Shown piece by piece: positions 1 to 8,658 of a stretch of 32,812 bases of DNA. The stretch spans positions 1 to 32,812 of the forward strand of contig JADFWP010000029.1 in NCBI GenBank assembly GCA_015234115.1, read 5' to 3'. The translations under genes and the position numbers were made by a program. Every line of letters begins with the position of its first letter. Positions within the stretch are counted from its first letter, which is position 1. This DNA is from Magnetococcales bacterium. Lineage in GTDB: Bacteria; Pseudomonadota; Magnetococcia; Magnetococcales; Magnetaquicoccaceae. The notes under the pieces are model-generated. The model did not search any database and had not been told where the DNA came from. It saw only the letters and a list, made by a program, of their open reading frames with translations.

Positions 1-166
1 CCTGACCGATGCCCTACGCCGTCATACGGTGGCAACGGGGGTGCTGAATAGTTACGTTTTTTTTTGGATTCTCTCTTGCCGAATGCCCGCCATGTTTGCT
101 ATTCATGAAACCAGATACTTGGCATCTCCCATGACAAACTCCTAATGGACTGGATTCACAAACGAC

Positions 167-586
167 ATGAACACCCTGATCGTTGACGACATTCCGGAAA
201 ATCGCGCCCTGCTGGCCGATATCCTGAAACCCTTTTCCCAGTGCGACGTGGCGACCAACGGCGTCGAGGCAGTAGAAATTTTCGAGGCGGAACTGGTCGA
301 TGGCAACCCTTACGACCTGGTGTTGCTCGACATCATGATGCCGATCATGGATGGCCAGGAGGCGCTGAAACGAATGCGCGCCCTGGAAGAGCACTATCAA
401 GTCCATGAAGAAAACCGCACCGCGATCATCATGGTGACCGCGGTCGATGCCATGTCGGAAATCTCCGAGGCGTTCGACACCGGAGGATGCACCGATTATC
501 TCAACAAGCCCATCACCCGTGGCAAACTGCTGGTCAAACTGGCCGAACACGACCTGATCAGCAAGGAGTGGTGGAAAACCTCCTGA
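167..586 (+). CDS. Single-domain CheY-like response regulator
   Basis: This 139-residue protein is a stand-alone receiver domain with no output domain. The acidic pair D7/D8, the phosphoacceptor D55 in LLDIMMP, T91 and the K114-P115 pair are all present, so it should be phosphorylatable. Such proteins normally act through protein-protein contacts, for example on a motor, a kinase or a diguanylate cyclase. No cognate kinase lies in the window and the left neighbour is cut off. It converges on the secretion operon, and a strong palindrome lies between the two. The ATG at 167 has only a weak upstream purine stretch, but no better in-frame start is visible. The family is certain; the partner and output are unknown. 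Confidence 0.9.
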   Translation: MNTLIVDDIPENRALLADILKPFSQCDVATNGVEAVEIFEAELVDGNPYDLVLLDIMMPIMDGQEALKRMRALEEHYQVHEENRTAIIMVTAVDAMSEISEAFDTGGCTDYLNKPITRGKLLVKLAEHDLISKEWWKTS

Positions 587-611
587 ACCGCGATCACGAC
601 GAGATATCCCA

Positions 612-675
612 CCATGGAAAGAAAAGAGGGGGTTTGGGGGACGAATCCCCCAAACCCCCTCTTTTCTTTCCATGG
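612..675. repeat. Perfect 30-bp inverted repeat (GC-rich palindrome, 4-nt loop)
   Basis: The left arm at 612-641 and the right arm at 646-675 are exact reverse complements around the loop CGAA. The core GGGGGA-CGAA-TCCCCC is flanked by AAAGAGGGGG-type sequence. It sits between two converging genes, so it could fold in both transcripts and act as a bidirectional transcript end, although no U-run follows. A related, longer copy lies at 12192-12336, so this is probably a dispersed repeat family rather than a simple terminator. Confidence 0.9.
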
Positions 676-704
676 TTTGCCATGGCTGCTGCACGATACA
701 CGAA

Positions 705-2510
705 TCAGCGTTCCCGGAACGCCTTGTCGATGGAGGCGTAGATCGGCTTGAGCATATACTCCATCAGGGTCTTGGAACCGGTGTGGATATCCGCCTGCAC
801 CGCCATGCCGGGCAGCACCTCATTGACGCCAGGCACACTGCCCACATGGGCCTGATGAAGACGGATCACCCCCTTGTAATAGGGCGCGGGATCCGCCGGA
901 TCCTTGAAGGTGGTGGCCGACATCGATTCCAACACTCCATCGATGCCGCCATAGCGTGAAAAATCATAAGTGGTCACCTTGACGGTCACCCTCTGACCAA
1001 CCTTGACATGTCCCACGTCGCGAGTGGTGATGCGGGTTTCGACCCGCCGGGTGGTCTCCACCGGGACAATCTCGGTCAACAGCCCGCCAGGCGGCACGAT
1101 GCCACGCAACGTCTCCATTTGCAGATTCTTGATCATGCCGCGCACTGGCGCGCGCACGTCAAGTCGTTCCACACGATTCCTCTGACGCAGCATGCCCTCT
1201 TGCAACTGACTCAATTCGGAAGAGAGCGACCCCATCTCTTTGATGGCATCCTGACGCACCTCGTCATCGAAGGAGGTGAGTTGCTTGTTGGCCTCGTCGA
1301 GTTCCTTCTGGGCCGTGACCATCTCGCCCCGTATATTTTCCAGATCCCCGTTGACCCGAATCCGGTCCCGTTCGCTGCTCAAGACCACCAGCCGGGAAAT
1401 CACCCCCTTGGCCAATCCGGCCTGGCGCATATCGACCTCTTCATTGGACAGACGCAGTTGTTTTTGCAAAGAATCCCGTTGCTGGGTCAGGTTGGCCAGA
1501 CGGGTGTGGCGTTGTTCCATTTTGGCCCACAACACGGCGCGACGACTGGAACGTAAAGCGCGTTGGGAGGCCAGCAACTGATTCTGATCCCGGATCAACT
1601 GGCCAAACTCGGCAGGAATCCGACTGAAATCCGGTTCCTTGTCTTCCAGGAAAGCACGGTTGCGGAGGATTTGCGCCTCCAGTCCGGACTGACGCGCACG
1701 CATCTGATTGAATTCAGCCAGAGCCAGTTCCGGAGCCATCTGGAACATCACCTGCCCGTTTTCGACCAGTTCCCCCTCCTTGACCAGGATCGTCTTGACG
1801 ATGCCCCCTTCCAGATGCTGGATATGTTGCACCGGCCCCGAGGGCATGACCTCACCCGAAGTCGAAGCCATCTCCTCCAGTCGTGAAAAAGAGGCCCAAA
1901 TCAGGAACAGCACCAATGACGTGGCCATGAAAATCAAGGCCATGCGCACCAGTTCGGAGAGACCGGACTCTTCCAGCACCACGGACTGGGCCAGATAGCG
2001 CCGCTGCTTGCTCCCCTGTTTCATGGTCTTGGCCACCTTTTTGTCCGGTTTCAGGACATCGGGATCCACGGGAAGAGGTTCCGGCATGGGAGTCGGCGCG
2101 GCAGGCGCGGCGGGCGCAGCAGGCGCGGCGGGCGCAGCAGGCGCGGCAGGCGCAGCAGGCGCGGCAGGCGCAGCAGGCGTGGCAGGGGCGGCGGGCGTTT
2201 TGGGTTCCTCTGTACCCAAACCGGCAGGCGCAGATTGGGAGGGCATCGGAACTGGTTTGGGAGCCGCTTGCAACAAATCCATGCCCGCTACGGGACGAAA
2301 AGACAACGAAGTCGCTGCCGGTGCAGGCGCAGATACCGCCGGTGCAGGCGCGGATGCAGGCGCTGTCGGCTCAGATGGCGGCGTCACCGTACCATCCGCA
2401 GGTTTGTCTTTCTTGAGCACCGGGCGACCGATGGCGACCACCATGGAACGGGGAGTTGGACGCCCTTGCGAAGCGGTTGTTGGCTTCTCCTTGGGATCCG
2501 GGGTTGTCAT
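705..2510 (-). CDS. HlyD-family periplasmic adaptor of a type I secretion system
   Basis: This 601-residue membrane-fusion protein should link the inner-membrane ABC exporter to a TolC-type channel. A long cytoplasmic N-terminus of about 185 residues is rich in Pro and Ala, with a PAA tandem run near residues 106-139. One membrane helix follows at about 188-208, then a lipoyl-like half-motif (HLEGGIVKTILVKEGELV), a long coiled coil, and a C-terminal beta-barrel region typical of HlyD/LapC proteins. The ATG has a good AGGAGG seven bases upstream and overlaps the stop of the preceding ABC gene (ATGA), which indicates translational coupling. Typical HlyD proteins are about 430-480 residues, and the excess is the N-terminal tail. 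Confidence 0.93.
   Translation of the reverse strand: MTTPDPKEKPTTASQGRPTPRSMVVAIGRPVLKKDKPADGTVTPPSEPTAPASAPAPAVSAPAPAATSLSFRPVAGMDLLQAAPKPVPMPSQSAPAGLGTEEPKTPAAPATPAAPAAPAAPAAPAAPAAPAAPAAPAAPTPMPEPLPVDPDVLKPDKKVAKTMKQGSKQRRYLAQSVVLEESGLSELVRMALIFMATSLVLFLIWASFSRLEEMASTSGEVMPSGPVQHIQHLEGGIVKTILVKEGELVENGQVMFQMAPELALAEFNQMRARQSGLEAQILRNRAFLEDKEPDFSRIPAEFGQLIRDQNQLLASQRALRSSRRAVLWAKMEQRHTRLANLTQQRDSLQKQLRLSNEEVDMRQAGLAKGVISRLVVLSSERDRIRVNGDLENIRGEMVTAQKELDEANKQLTSFDDEVRQDAIKEMGSLSSELSQLQEGMLRQRNRVERLDVRAPVRGMIKNLQMETLRGIVPPGGLLTEIVPVETTRRVETRITTRDVGHVKVGQRVTVKVTTYDFSRYGGIDGVLESMSATTFKDPADPAPYYKGVIRLHQAHVGSVPGVNEVLPGMAVQADIHTGSKTLMEYMLKPIYASIDKAFRER
2095..2193. repeat. 9-bp coding minisatellite (about 11 units)
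   Basis: About eleven tandem 9-bp units of the form GGCGCRGCR lie inside the HlyD-like gene and encode the Pro-Ala-Ala run at residues 106-139. Alternating GCA/GCG third-position variants suggest expansion in 18-bp steps. The unit length is a multiple of three, so copy-number changes keep the frame. Confidence 0.9.
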
Positions 2511-4687
2511 GCAAAACCTCCTGGAATTTGACGCAACACATCATCCGGCTTGCCGGAGAGACGCAGATAGCCCTGATCGAAATAAAGCACCAGATCCGCA
2601 ATCCGCACATGGCTGGGGCGATGGGTGACGATGAAAATGGTCCGTTTGCCCCGCCACTCCTTGACCACCCGGATAAAGGCCTGATCATCCTCCCAGCCGA
2701 GCGCATTGGCCGGTTCATCAAACAGCATGATGGTCGAGGGTTTCAGATAGGCGCGCGCCAGAGAGAGTTTCTGGACCATGCTGGCCGGCAACTGGGCCGA
2801 TTTCTGATCCCCGACCCGGGTCCAGAACTTTTTCGGCAGTGCCATGATTTCGTCATAGACCTGGGCCTTGCGACAGGCCTCCTCCAGATCCTCATCCGAA
2901 GCCGTGGCATGGGCCAGACGGAGATTCTGGGCAATGGTGCCGTAGAACAGACTGCACGATTGGGGCACATAAGCCACGGCATGACGCAATTCAATCACGT
3001 TCATCTGCCGGATGTCCAATCCGTCGATGCGAATGCTGCCGGCCTGCGGGGCATAAAGCCCGGCGAGCAGCTTGACCACCGTGGATTTGCCGCAGCCATT
3101 GGAACCGATCAGCGCCACCACCTGACCGGGTTCGACTTCGAAACTGACCCCCATCAGAGCGGGTTCGGCCTCCGGAACATAGCGGATGCTGACCCGGACA
3201 AAAGAGATCTGCCCCTTGAAACTCTTGATCGGTTCGATCGGGGTATACTCTTCCCGCTCAGGCACAACATTCATCAACCCATTGATCTGACTGATACTGT
3301 TCTTGACCTGCTCCAGCCGGGTCATGGCGATGAAGGCGCTCTGGATCGGCGCCAGCACCCGCCAGACCAGCACCATGGAGGCGACCAGCCCACCGGTGGT
3401 CATGGAACCATCCAACACCCGAAAAACCCCGATTCCAATCACCGCCACACCGGAGCCAACAATCAAAACTGATGAAATCGAATTGACCAGGGCATTGATG
3501 AGTGCAGTGCGAAAGTTGCTCATGGCGGCATTGGCGGACAATTGCCGGAACCGTTCCAGCCAGATCGGTTCCATGCCACCGTATTTGATGGCGCGCATCC
3601 GTCCCAGCGCCTCGACCACGAACTCCTGTTTGCGACTGGTGGCGCGACGGGAACGGGCCTCCTCACGCGCCACGACCGGCATCATCACCATCCACAATGC
3701 CACGAACAGCGCCATGGTCACCATGGGAATCAATGCCAATGGTCCGCCAAGCATGGCGATCACCACAAAAAACACAATGGAAAACGGCAGCTCGAAAAAG
3801 ACCATCATCAAAGGACCGGTGAAAAACTCGCGCACCGAGTCGAAATCCTTGATGCGCGCCACCTGCGAACCGGTCGGGGCGCGTTCGGTGAAACTGGGGG
3901 TCAGGGAGAGGATACGCATGAAAATGGCATTGCTGACAATGCTGTCCATGCGCGATCCGATATACATGAGCATCTTGGTGCGCAGCTTGCGCGTCATCCA
4001 CTCGAAGGCCATGACGATGCCGATACCGATCAGCAGATAACTCAGAGTCTCGATGGAACGACTGCCCACCACCCGATCATAGACAGCCATGGTGAACAGC
4101 GGCGGCACAATCTGCAAAATGGTCACGCCAAAAGTGACCAGAAACACATAAATGACCAACTGGCGGAACCGTTCCGCCACCATGCGAACCCAGCCGAGCC
4201 GCTTCTGAATGGCGAAGCGCTCCCCCAGATCCATGGGTGTGAAAAAATAGGTGGTGCCGGACAGGGGCGCGAGCGGCAGCCGCTCCACCTGCCCTGTGGC
4301 CCCGTTGAAGACGATCCATTCGGTCATCTTTCTCTTCAGCAGCACCATGCAGGGCTGATCTGCCGGCACAAAAAGACAGGGCATCAGACGCGGATCGATT
4401 TCGCGGGGATCGAGTTGGGCCGGTCGGCTGACATAGGTCAGGTTGGCCATCATGTTGCGCAGACCGGTCAGATCCAAAGTTTCGGCGAAATGGGGCAGCG
4501 CCTCGGCCACATGACGCAAATCCCCCCGATAGCCCAAAGACATCAACAACGGAATCATGCAGGCCCCAAAATCCGACAGGCTGGCGAATTCGGCCAGCAG
4601 GCCGGTGACCGGCTGCCGGGGTCGGATCATGTAGCGGATCGAATCCAGTTCGTGATCTCCCAGCGGAGTCAGACTGCTTTCGGTCAT
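2507..4687 (-). CDS. Type I secretion ABC exporter subunit (LapB-like, with C39-like N-domain)
   Basis: This 726-residue half-transporter has three parts: an N-terminal region of about 165 residues resembling the inactive C39-like domain of RTX/LapB exporters, a six-helix transmembrane domain at about 170-445, and a C-terminal ATPase. Walker A (GSNGCGKST, about residue 529), Walker B (IMLFDEP) and the switch His (VTHRPS) are intact. The signature LSGGQ is replaced by LPASM, and the D-loop reads NALG rather than SALD. Its ATG overlaps the stop of the upstream ABC gene and its stop overlaps the start of the HlyD gene, so the three are one operon. It probably pairs with the neighbouring ABC protein, and the substrate is not encoded nearby. 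Confidence 0.92.
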   Translation of the reverse strand: MTESSLTPLGDHELDSIRYMIRPRQPVTGLLAEFASLSDFGACMIPLLMSLGYRGDLRHVAEALPHFAETLDLTGLRNMMANLTYVSRPAQLDPREIDPRLMPCLFVPADQPCMVLLKRKMTEWIVFNGATGQVERLPLAPLSGTTYFFTPMDLGERFAIQKRLGWVRMVAERFRQLVIYVFLVTFGVTILQIVPPLFTMAVYDRVVGSRSIETLSYLLIGIGIVMAFEWMTRKLRTKMLMYIGSRMDSIVSNAIFMRILSLTPSFTERAPTGSQVARIKDFDSVREFFTGPLMMVFFELPFSIVFFVVIAMLGGPLALIPMVTMALFVALWMVMMPVVAREEARSRRATSRKQEFVVEALGRMRAIKYGGMEPIWLERFRQLSANAAMSNFRTALINALVNSISSVLIVGSGVAVIGIGVFRVLDGSMTTGGLVASMVLVWRVLAPIQSAFIAMTRLEQVKNSISQINGLMNVVPEREEYTPIEPIKSFKGQISFVRVSIRYVPEAEPALMGVSFEVEPGQVVALIGSNGCGKSTVVKLLAGLYAPQAGSIRIDGLDIRQMNVIELRHAVAYVPQSCSLFYGTIAQNLRLAHATASDEDLEEACRKAQVYDEIMALPKKFWTRVGDQKSAQLPASMVQKLSLARAYLKPSTIMLFDEPANALGWEDDQAFIRVVKEWRGKRTIFIVTHRPSHVRIADLVLYFDQGYLRLSGKPDDVLRQIPGGFA

Positions 4688-6462
4688 GAGGAGGGCCTCC
4701 CGGACGGCGTGGCCGCGACCGGCGGTTTGGGCGGCACGAAAGGCGCCCGAGGAGGTTTGATCCGCAATGAACCATCCTTGAGTTCATACACCCGATCCGC
4801 GATCCGCTCCAACGATGGACGATGGGTGACCATGATCAAAGTCACCTTGCCATGCATGGATTCCAGCACGGCCTTCAATTTCTCGTCCCCCGCGCTGTCG
4901 ATGGCGGTATTGGCCTCGTCGAACAGAATGATGCGCGGCGAGGAGACCAGAGCACGGGCAATGGTGATGCGCTGCTTGATGCCACGCGGAATCGATTCAT
5001 CCGCCCCGTCATCGACCATGGTTTCAAAGCCCTTGGGCAGTTTGGAGACGAAATCCTCCAGTTGCAGCCGTTCGGCGACCTCCAGGGCCTTTTCTTCGCG
5101 TTCGGGCCGGAACATGTGAATGTTGTCCAGGATGGTCCCCTTGAAGAGCATGCCCACCTGGGGCATGTAGGCCACCTGGTTGTGCAGGGAACTCGGATCG
5201 TATTGGGAAAGATCGTATTCGTCGATGAAGACCTTGCCCCGGGTGGGACGGATCGCCCCCATCATCAGCCACAGCAGGGTGGTCTTGCCGCTCGCGCCCT
5301 GGATGGCAATGGTCTCTCCCGGATTGACCACCAGGTTGATGTCGTGCATCACCCACTTTTCAGTTGTCTGCGTCGCATTGTCCCGGCCCCGGTTTTGTTC
5401 CCCGGCCTCTTCGGGATAGGCGAAGCTGACATTTTCCATCACCAGTTTGCCTTGCACCGGCGGCAATGGCGGGGTGCCGGGAGGAACATCGGGCTTGAGT
5501 TCAAAAATGGCGGTCAGGCGCTGTTTGGCCACGCGGATGGTCTGAAACCGCGCCCAGATGGCCACCGCGCGCTGCAAGGGCTGAATGGAACGACCCGCCA
5601 GCATGCTGCACGCCGACAATCCGCCGATGGTCAACTCGTGGTTGATCACCAGAATGCTGCCAAAGGTCACCACCGCCACGGTGGTCAGTTGGGAAAAGAA
5701 AGAGCCGATGTTCTGGGCATCGGCGCTCTGCATCCCCACCTGCAACGCCCCCTGGGCACACGCCTCCTGAAGCCGCTCGTAACGCCTGAGCATCATGGCC
5801 TCCATGGCCATGGACTTGACCGCATGGATGCCGTTCAACACCTCGATGATGAAATTGATGCGGATATCATCGGCCTTCATCCGTTCCATCACCGCATGAT
5901 GCAGCCGGTCGCCGATGTACAGCGTGAAAAAGAAAAAAATAATGAAAACAACGATCGGGATCAATACCAACAATCCGGCCAGATGATAGATCATGACCAG
6001 GAAAATGGGCACGAACGGCAAATCCAGGATCACCAGCACCGCGCTGCCCGAATAGAAATCCTTGATGACGTTGAGAGCGTTCAACCGCTCCAGATGCACA
6101 CCGGATCCGGCCCGTTCAAAATCGGCCAGGTTGAGCGTCATGAGCCGTTCCATGGCGCTGACGCTGGCGTTGTGCTCAAAGCGGGCACCGAGCCAGGCGC
6201 CAATGTAGGATCGTCCCATTTTCAGGGAAGATTCCACCAGCAGGGCGACCGAAACCCCGATCAGCAGCATGCTCAGGGTGCTGCTCGCCTCGTTCTGGAG
6301 CACGCGATCATAGACCTGGAGCAACGTCAAAGGCAGCACCAGCGCCAACAGATTGAGCAGTGTGGAGACCAGCATCAGATCCCACAAGGAATCCTTGACC
6401 ACGGAAAACGGGGTCAAACGGGCCGGCCATCCCTCTTTGGAAAAAAATGCATCCTTGACCAT
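4684..6462 (-). CDS. ABC exporter subunit of the same type I system, with shortened P-loop
   Basis: This is a transmembrane domain followed by an ATPase, without the C39-like N-domain of its partner. From the ATG at 6462 it has 592 residues; an in-frame TTG at 6591 would add 43 residues that look unlike the family. The P-loop near residue 387 reads IQGASGKTT, which is two residues short of the usual GxSGSGKTT. The signature is IPRGI instead of LSGGQ. Walker B (IILFDEA) and the switch His (VTHRPS) are present. It is the first gene of the ABC-ABC-HlyD operon. The C-terminus ends in a Pro-rich tail. ATP turnover at its own Walker site is doubtful, so a structural or regulatory role in a heterodimer is plausible. 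Confidence 0.88.
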   Translation of the reverse strand: MVKDAFFSKEGWPARLTPFSVVKDSLWDLMLVSTLLNLLALVLPLTLLQVYDRVLQNEASSTLSMLLIGVSVALLVESSLKMGRSYIGAWLGARFEHNASVSAMERLMTLNLADFERAGSGVHLERLNALNVIKDFYSGSAVLVILDLPFVPIFLVMIYHLAGLLVLIPIVVFIIFFFFTLYIGDRLHHAVMERMKADDIRINFIIEVLNGIHAVKSMAMEAMMLRRYERLQEACAQGALQVGMQSADAQNIGSFFSQLTTVAVVTFGSILVINHELTIGGLSACSMLAGRSIQPLQRAVAIWARFQTIRVAKQRLTAIFELKPDVPPGTPPLPPVQGKLVMENVSFAYPEEAGEQNRGRDNATQTTEKWVMHDINLVVNPGETIAIQGASGKTTLLWLMMGAIRPTRGKVFIDEYDLSQYDPSSLHNQVAYMPQVGMLFKGTILDNIHMFRPEREEKALEVAERLQLEDFVSKLPKGFETMVDDGADESIPRGIKQRITIARALVSSPRIILFDEANTAIDSAGDEKLKAVLESMHGKVTLIMVTHRPSLERIADRVYELKDGSLRIKPPRAPFVPPKPPVAATPSGRPSS

Positions 6463-6618
6463 GACTTGGCTGTTGCTCCCAATCCTTTGTGCACACGGCG
6501 TCCCGACTGCTGATTGGATGGAGGGATTGGCCGCTGCCGAAAACGATCTTCCATCGAGGCATGGAAGTTGCACATTCTCTGCCAAGATCAACCGTCAATT
6601 CACCTTTATATCGAGTGC
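6463..6618. promoter_or_regulatory. Divergent intergenic region of the secretion locus
   Basis: These 156 bp separate the diverging ABC exporter and TolC-like genes and must hold their promoters if the chosen starts are right. A TTGACG hexamer on the minus strand near 6592-6597 could be a -35 element, but no convincing -10 follows. No operator-like dyad was recognised. Confidence 0.4.
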
Positions 6619-8382
6619 ATGCCAGTGAAACGGGGATTTCTCGCCATCACTATCCTGCTGGGGATCTTCTCCGCCGGGCCAATTCACCCGGCCCAGACCC
6701 TGACCTTGAGCGAAGCGGTGCAAGAGGCCCTGCGTGCCCATCCCAAATTCCTGGCCGCTGGCCGTGAGGTGGAAGAGACCCGTCAGAAAATGCGCCAGGC
6801 CGTGGCAGGCTACTTTCCCACCGTTGATCTCAATGTCAGCACCGGCCGGGAGTGGGTCAACACGCCGACCACGCGCGGTCTCTCCGACAGCGGCCTCACC
6901 ATGGAGCGCGGCGAAGCCGGAATGAACATTAATCAACCAATTTTTGACGGTTTCAACACGGTTCACAAAGTGGAACAGGCCAAGGCCCAGATCCAAAGCA
7001 ATGACCACGCGCTGATGGATGTGGCCGAAACCGTCACCCTGGATGTCGCGCTCTCCTATCTGGAACTCCTCAAGCAACGGATCCTGTTGGGGCTGGCCAA
7101 GGAGGCCGTCAGCACCCACACGGAAATTCTGAACAAAACACGCCAGACCGCCCAAATGGGCATTACCGCCGAAATGGATACCCGGCTGGCCGAAAGCCGT
7201 GTCGCGCTCATCGAATCGGATCTGGCTGCCAGCTTTGGAGCCTTGAAGGCCGCCGAAAGCCACTTCGAATCCCTGATCAACCTTCCGGCTTCCAGCGTAC
7301 TGGTGCCGCCGGTGATCGATCCCAGACTGCTGCCCGCCACCCGTGAAGAGGCGCTCAGAATGGCATTGGAACGCCATCCCGCCCTGCTGGCCGCACAAGC
7401 CGATCTGGAAGCGAGCCGCGCGGAAAGCAAAGCCACGGGTTCCTCGCTCTGGCCCAAGATCAGTCTGGACATGTCCGTATCGGAAAGCAACAATGCCAGC
7501 GGCAGCCGCAGCTATTCCCAGGATGCCTCGGCCATGGTGCAACTGCGCTACAATCTGTTCCGGGGCGGATCGGACAGCGCCCGACTCGAAGAGAGCGCCT
7601 TCCGCGCCGCCCGGGTCCAGGACAAACTCAACGAAACCCGACTCCAGATCGAAGAAAAACTCAATCGCGCCTGGAACGCCCGCACCGCCTCGCAAACCCG
7701 CAAGCAAAGCCTGGAAAAACATGTCGAAACCACCCAGGCCGTCAACCTGGATCACCAGGAACAACACAAACTGGGCAGCGAAACCCTGCTCGATCTCCTG
7801 AACTCGGAACACGAACTCCAATCTGCCCGACGCCTGCTGGCCGAAGAGGATTCCCAATTCCTGTCGGAATCCTACCGCCTGCTCGCTGCCATGGGAAAAC
7901 TCAAGGAGGCCCTGATCGGTGCGGATCCCACCCCGCCACCGCCGGTCCCGCCCTCGACTCCTCAAAACAGCACGCCACCGCCGGAACCGATCAAAAACAC
8001 CTCCCCGCTGGTCATGGAACCGGAAGAGGCCCTGAACGATCTGGTCCATGCCCTCTTCCAGGGCATCGAAACGGAACGGGGCCAGACCACCCCGGTCGCC
8101 ATGCGCACCCCACCCCGCCCGATTCAATACACCGTGCAGGTCGGATCCTTCCGGGATGAATCCTCAGCCATCCAGTTGATCGGCCAGTTGCAGGACAAAG
8201 GCTATGATCTCTATCTCCAGGAGATTCGCGCCCCCCCTGAACAGACCTGGTATCGCGTCTCCATTGGTCGCATGGCCAATGAAATCGACGCCCAGACCCT
8301 GCTGCAACGCTTTTCGGCCCAGGAATCCCGCTCCGGAATCATCACCACGGTGGTCAAACAGGGCGAATCGACTGCCCCGTGA
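6619..8382 (+). CDS. TolC-family outer-membrane efflux protein with C-terminal SPOR domain
   Basis: This 587-residue protein begins with a signal peptide (MPVKRGFLAITILLGIF, cleavage probably near HPAQT). Two outer-membrane efflux repeats typical of TolC/LapE follow: the first starts at LSEAVQEALRAHP and the second at REEALRMALERHPALL. After a Pro-rich linker (about residues 437-470) comes an acidic stretch and then a SPOR-type domain over the last 80 residues (YTVQVGSFRDESSAIQLI), which in other proteins binds denuded septal peptidoglycan. It should form the outer-membrane channel for the divergent ABC-HlyD exporter. The ATG at 6619 was chosen because the signal peptide begins there; further upstream in-frame codons encode nothing family-like. 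Confidence 0.92.
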   Translation: MPVKRGFLAITILLGIFSAGPIHPAQTLTLSEAVQEALRAHPKFLAAGREVEETRQKMRQAVAGYFPTVDLNVSTGREWVNTPTTRGLSDSGLTMERGEAGMNINQPIFDGFNTVHKVEQAKAQIQSNDHALMDVAETVTLDVALSYLELLKQRILLGLAKEAVSTHTEILNKTRQTAQMGITAEMDTRLAESRVALIESDLAASFGALKAAESHFESLINLPASSVLVPPVIDPRLLPATREEALRMALERHPALLAAQADLEASRAESKATGSSLWPKISLDMSVSESNNASGSRSYSQDASAMVQLRYNLFRGGSDSARLEESAFRAARVQDKLNETRLQIEEKLNRAWNARTASQTRKQSLEKHVETTQAVNLDHQEQHKLGSETLLDLLNSEHELQSARRLLAEEDSQFLSESYRLLAAMGKLKEALIGADPTPPPPVPPSTPQNSTPPPEPIKNTSPLVMEPEEALNDLVHALFQGIETERGQTTPVAMRTPPRPIQYTVQVGSFRDESSAIQLIGQLQDKGYDLYLQEIRAPPEQTWYRVSIGRMANEIDAQTLLQRFSAQESRSGIITTVVKQGESTAP

Positions 8383-8658
8383 CCTGCATGCCCGATCCAT
8401 GGTTTACGAGCACCAACCCCGGATCTCCACCTGTGCCGCCGAAATGGCAATAGAAGATCCACACAAATGAACACAGAATAAATATGAATTCCAGGTAATG
8501 CCTCCCATTTCGCGGCCAAGGATCGGCTGTGTTGTCCCTTTGATGAACAAGCATGGATTCATGGTCTGGTTTGGTGCTATCCTGTACCGAAACAAGGTGC
8601 GCGGAATACACGCACCCGGACAAACAGGCCATGAACACCGCTTTAAAGGGAACACGTC
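8383..8658. other. 276-bp intergenic region before the chemoreceptor
   Basis: No gene was found here. A short A-rich stretch near 8455-8485 reads, on the minus strand, CTGTGTTCATTTGTGTGGAT. This resembles a phrase I recall from dispersed intergenic repeats in several environmental bacteria. The gap must include the promoter of the chemoreceptor gene, but no clear -35/-10, sigma-28 or sigma-54 element could be assigned. Confidence 0.4.

Noticed and set aside
14-694. A 226-codon minus-strand frame at the left edge
   Set aside because: It is antisense to the response regulator and crosses the palindrome at 612-675.
4822-6513. A 563-codon plus-strand frame rich in His, Gln and Asp
   Set aside because: It is antisense to the ABC exporter gene, and its composition is typical of a shadow frame.
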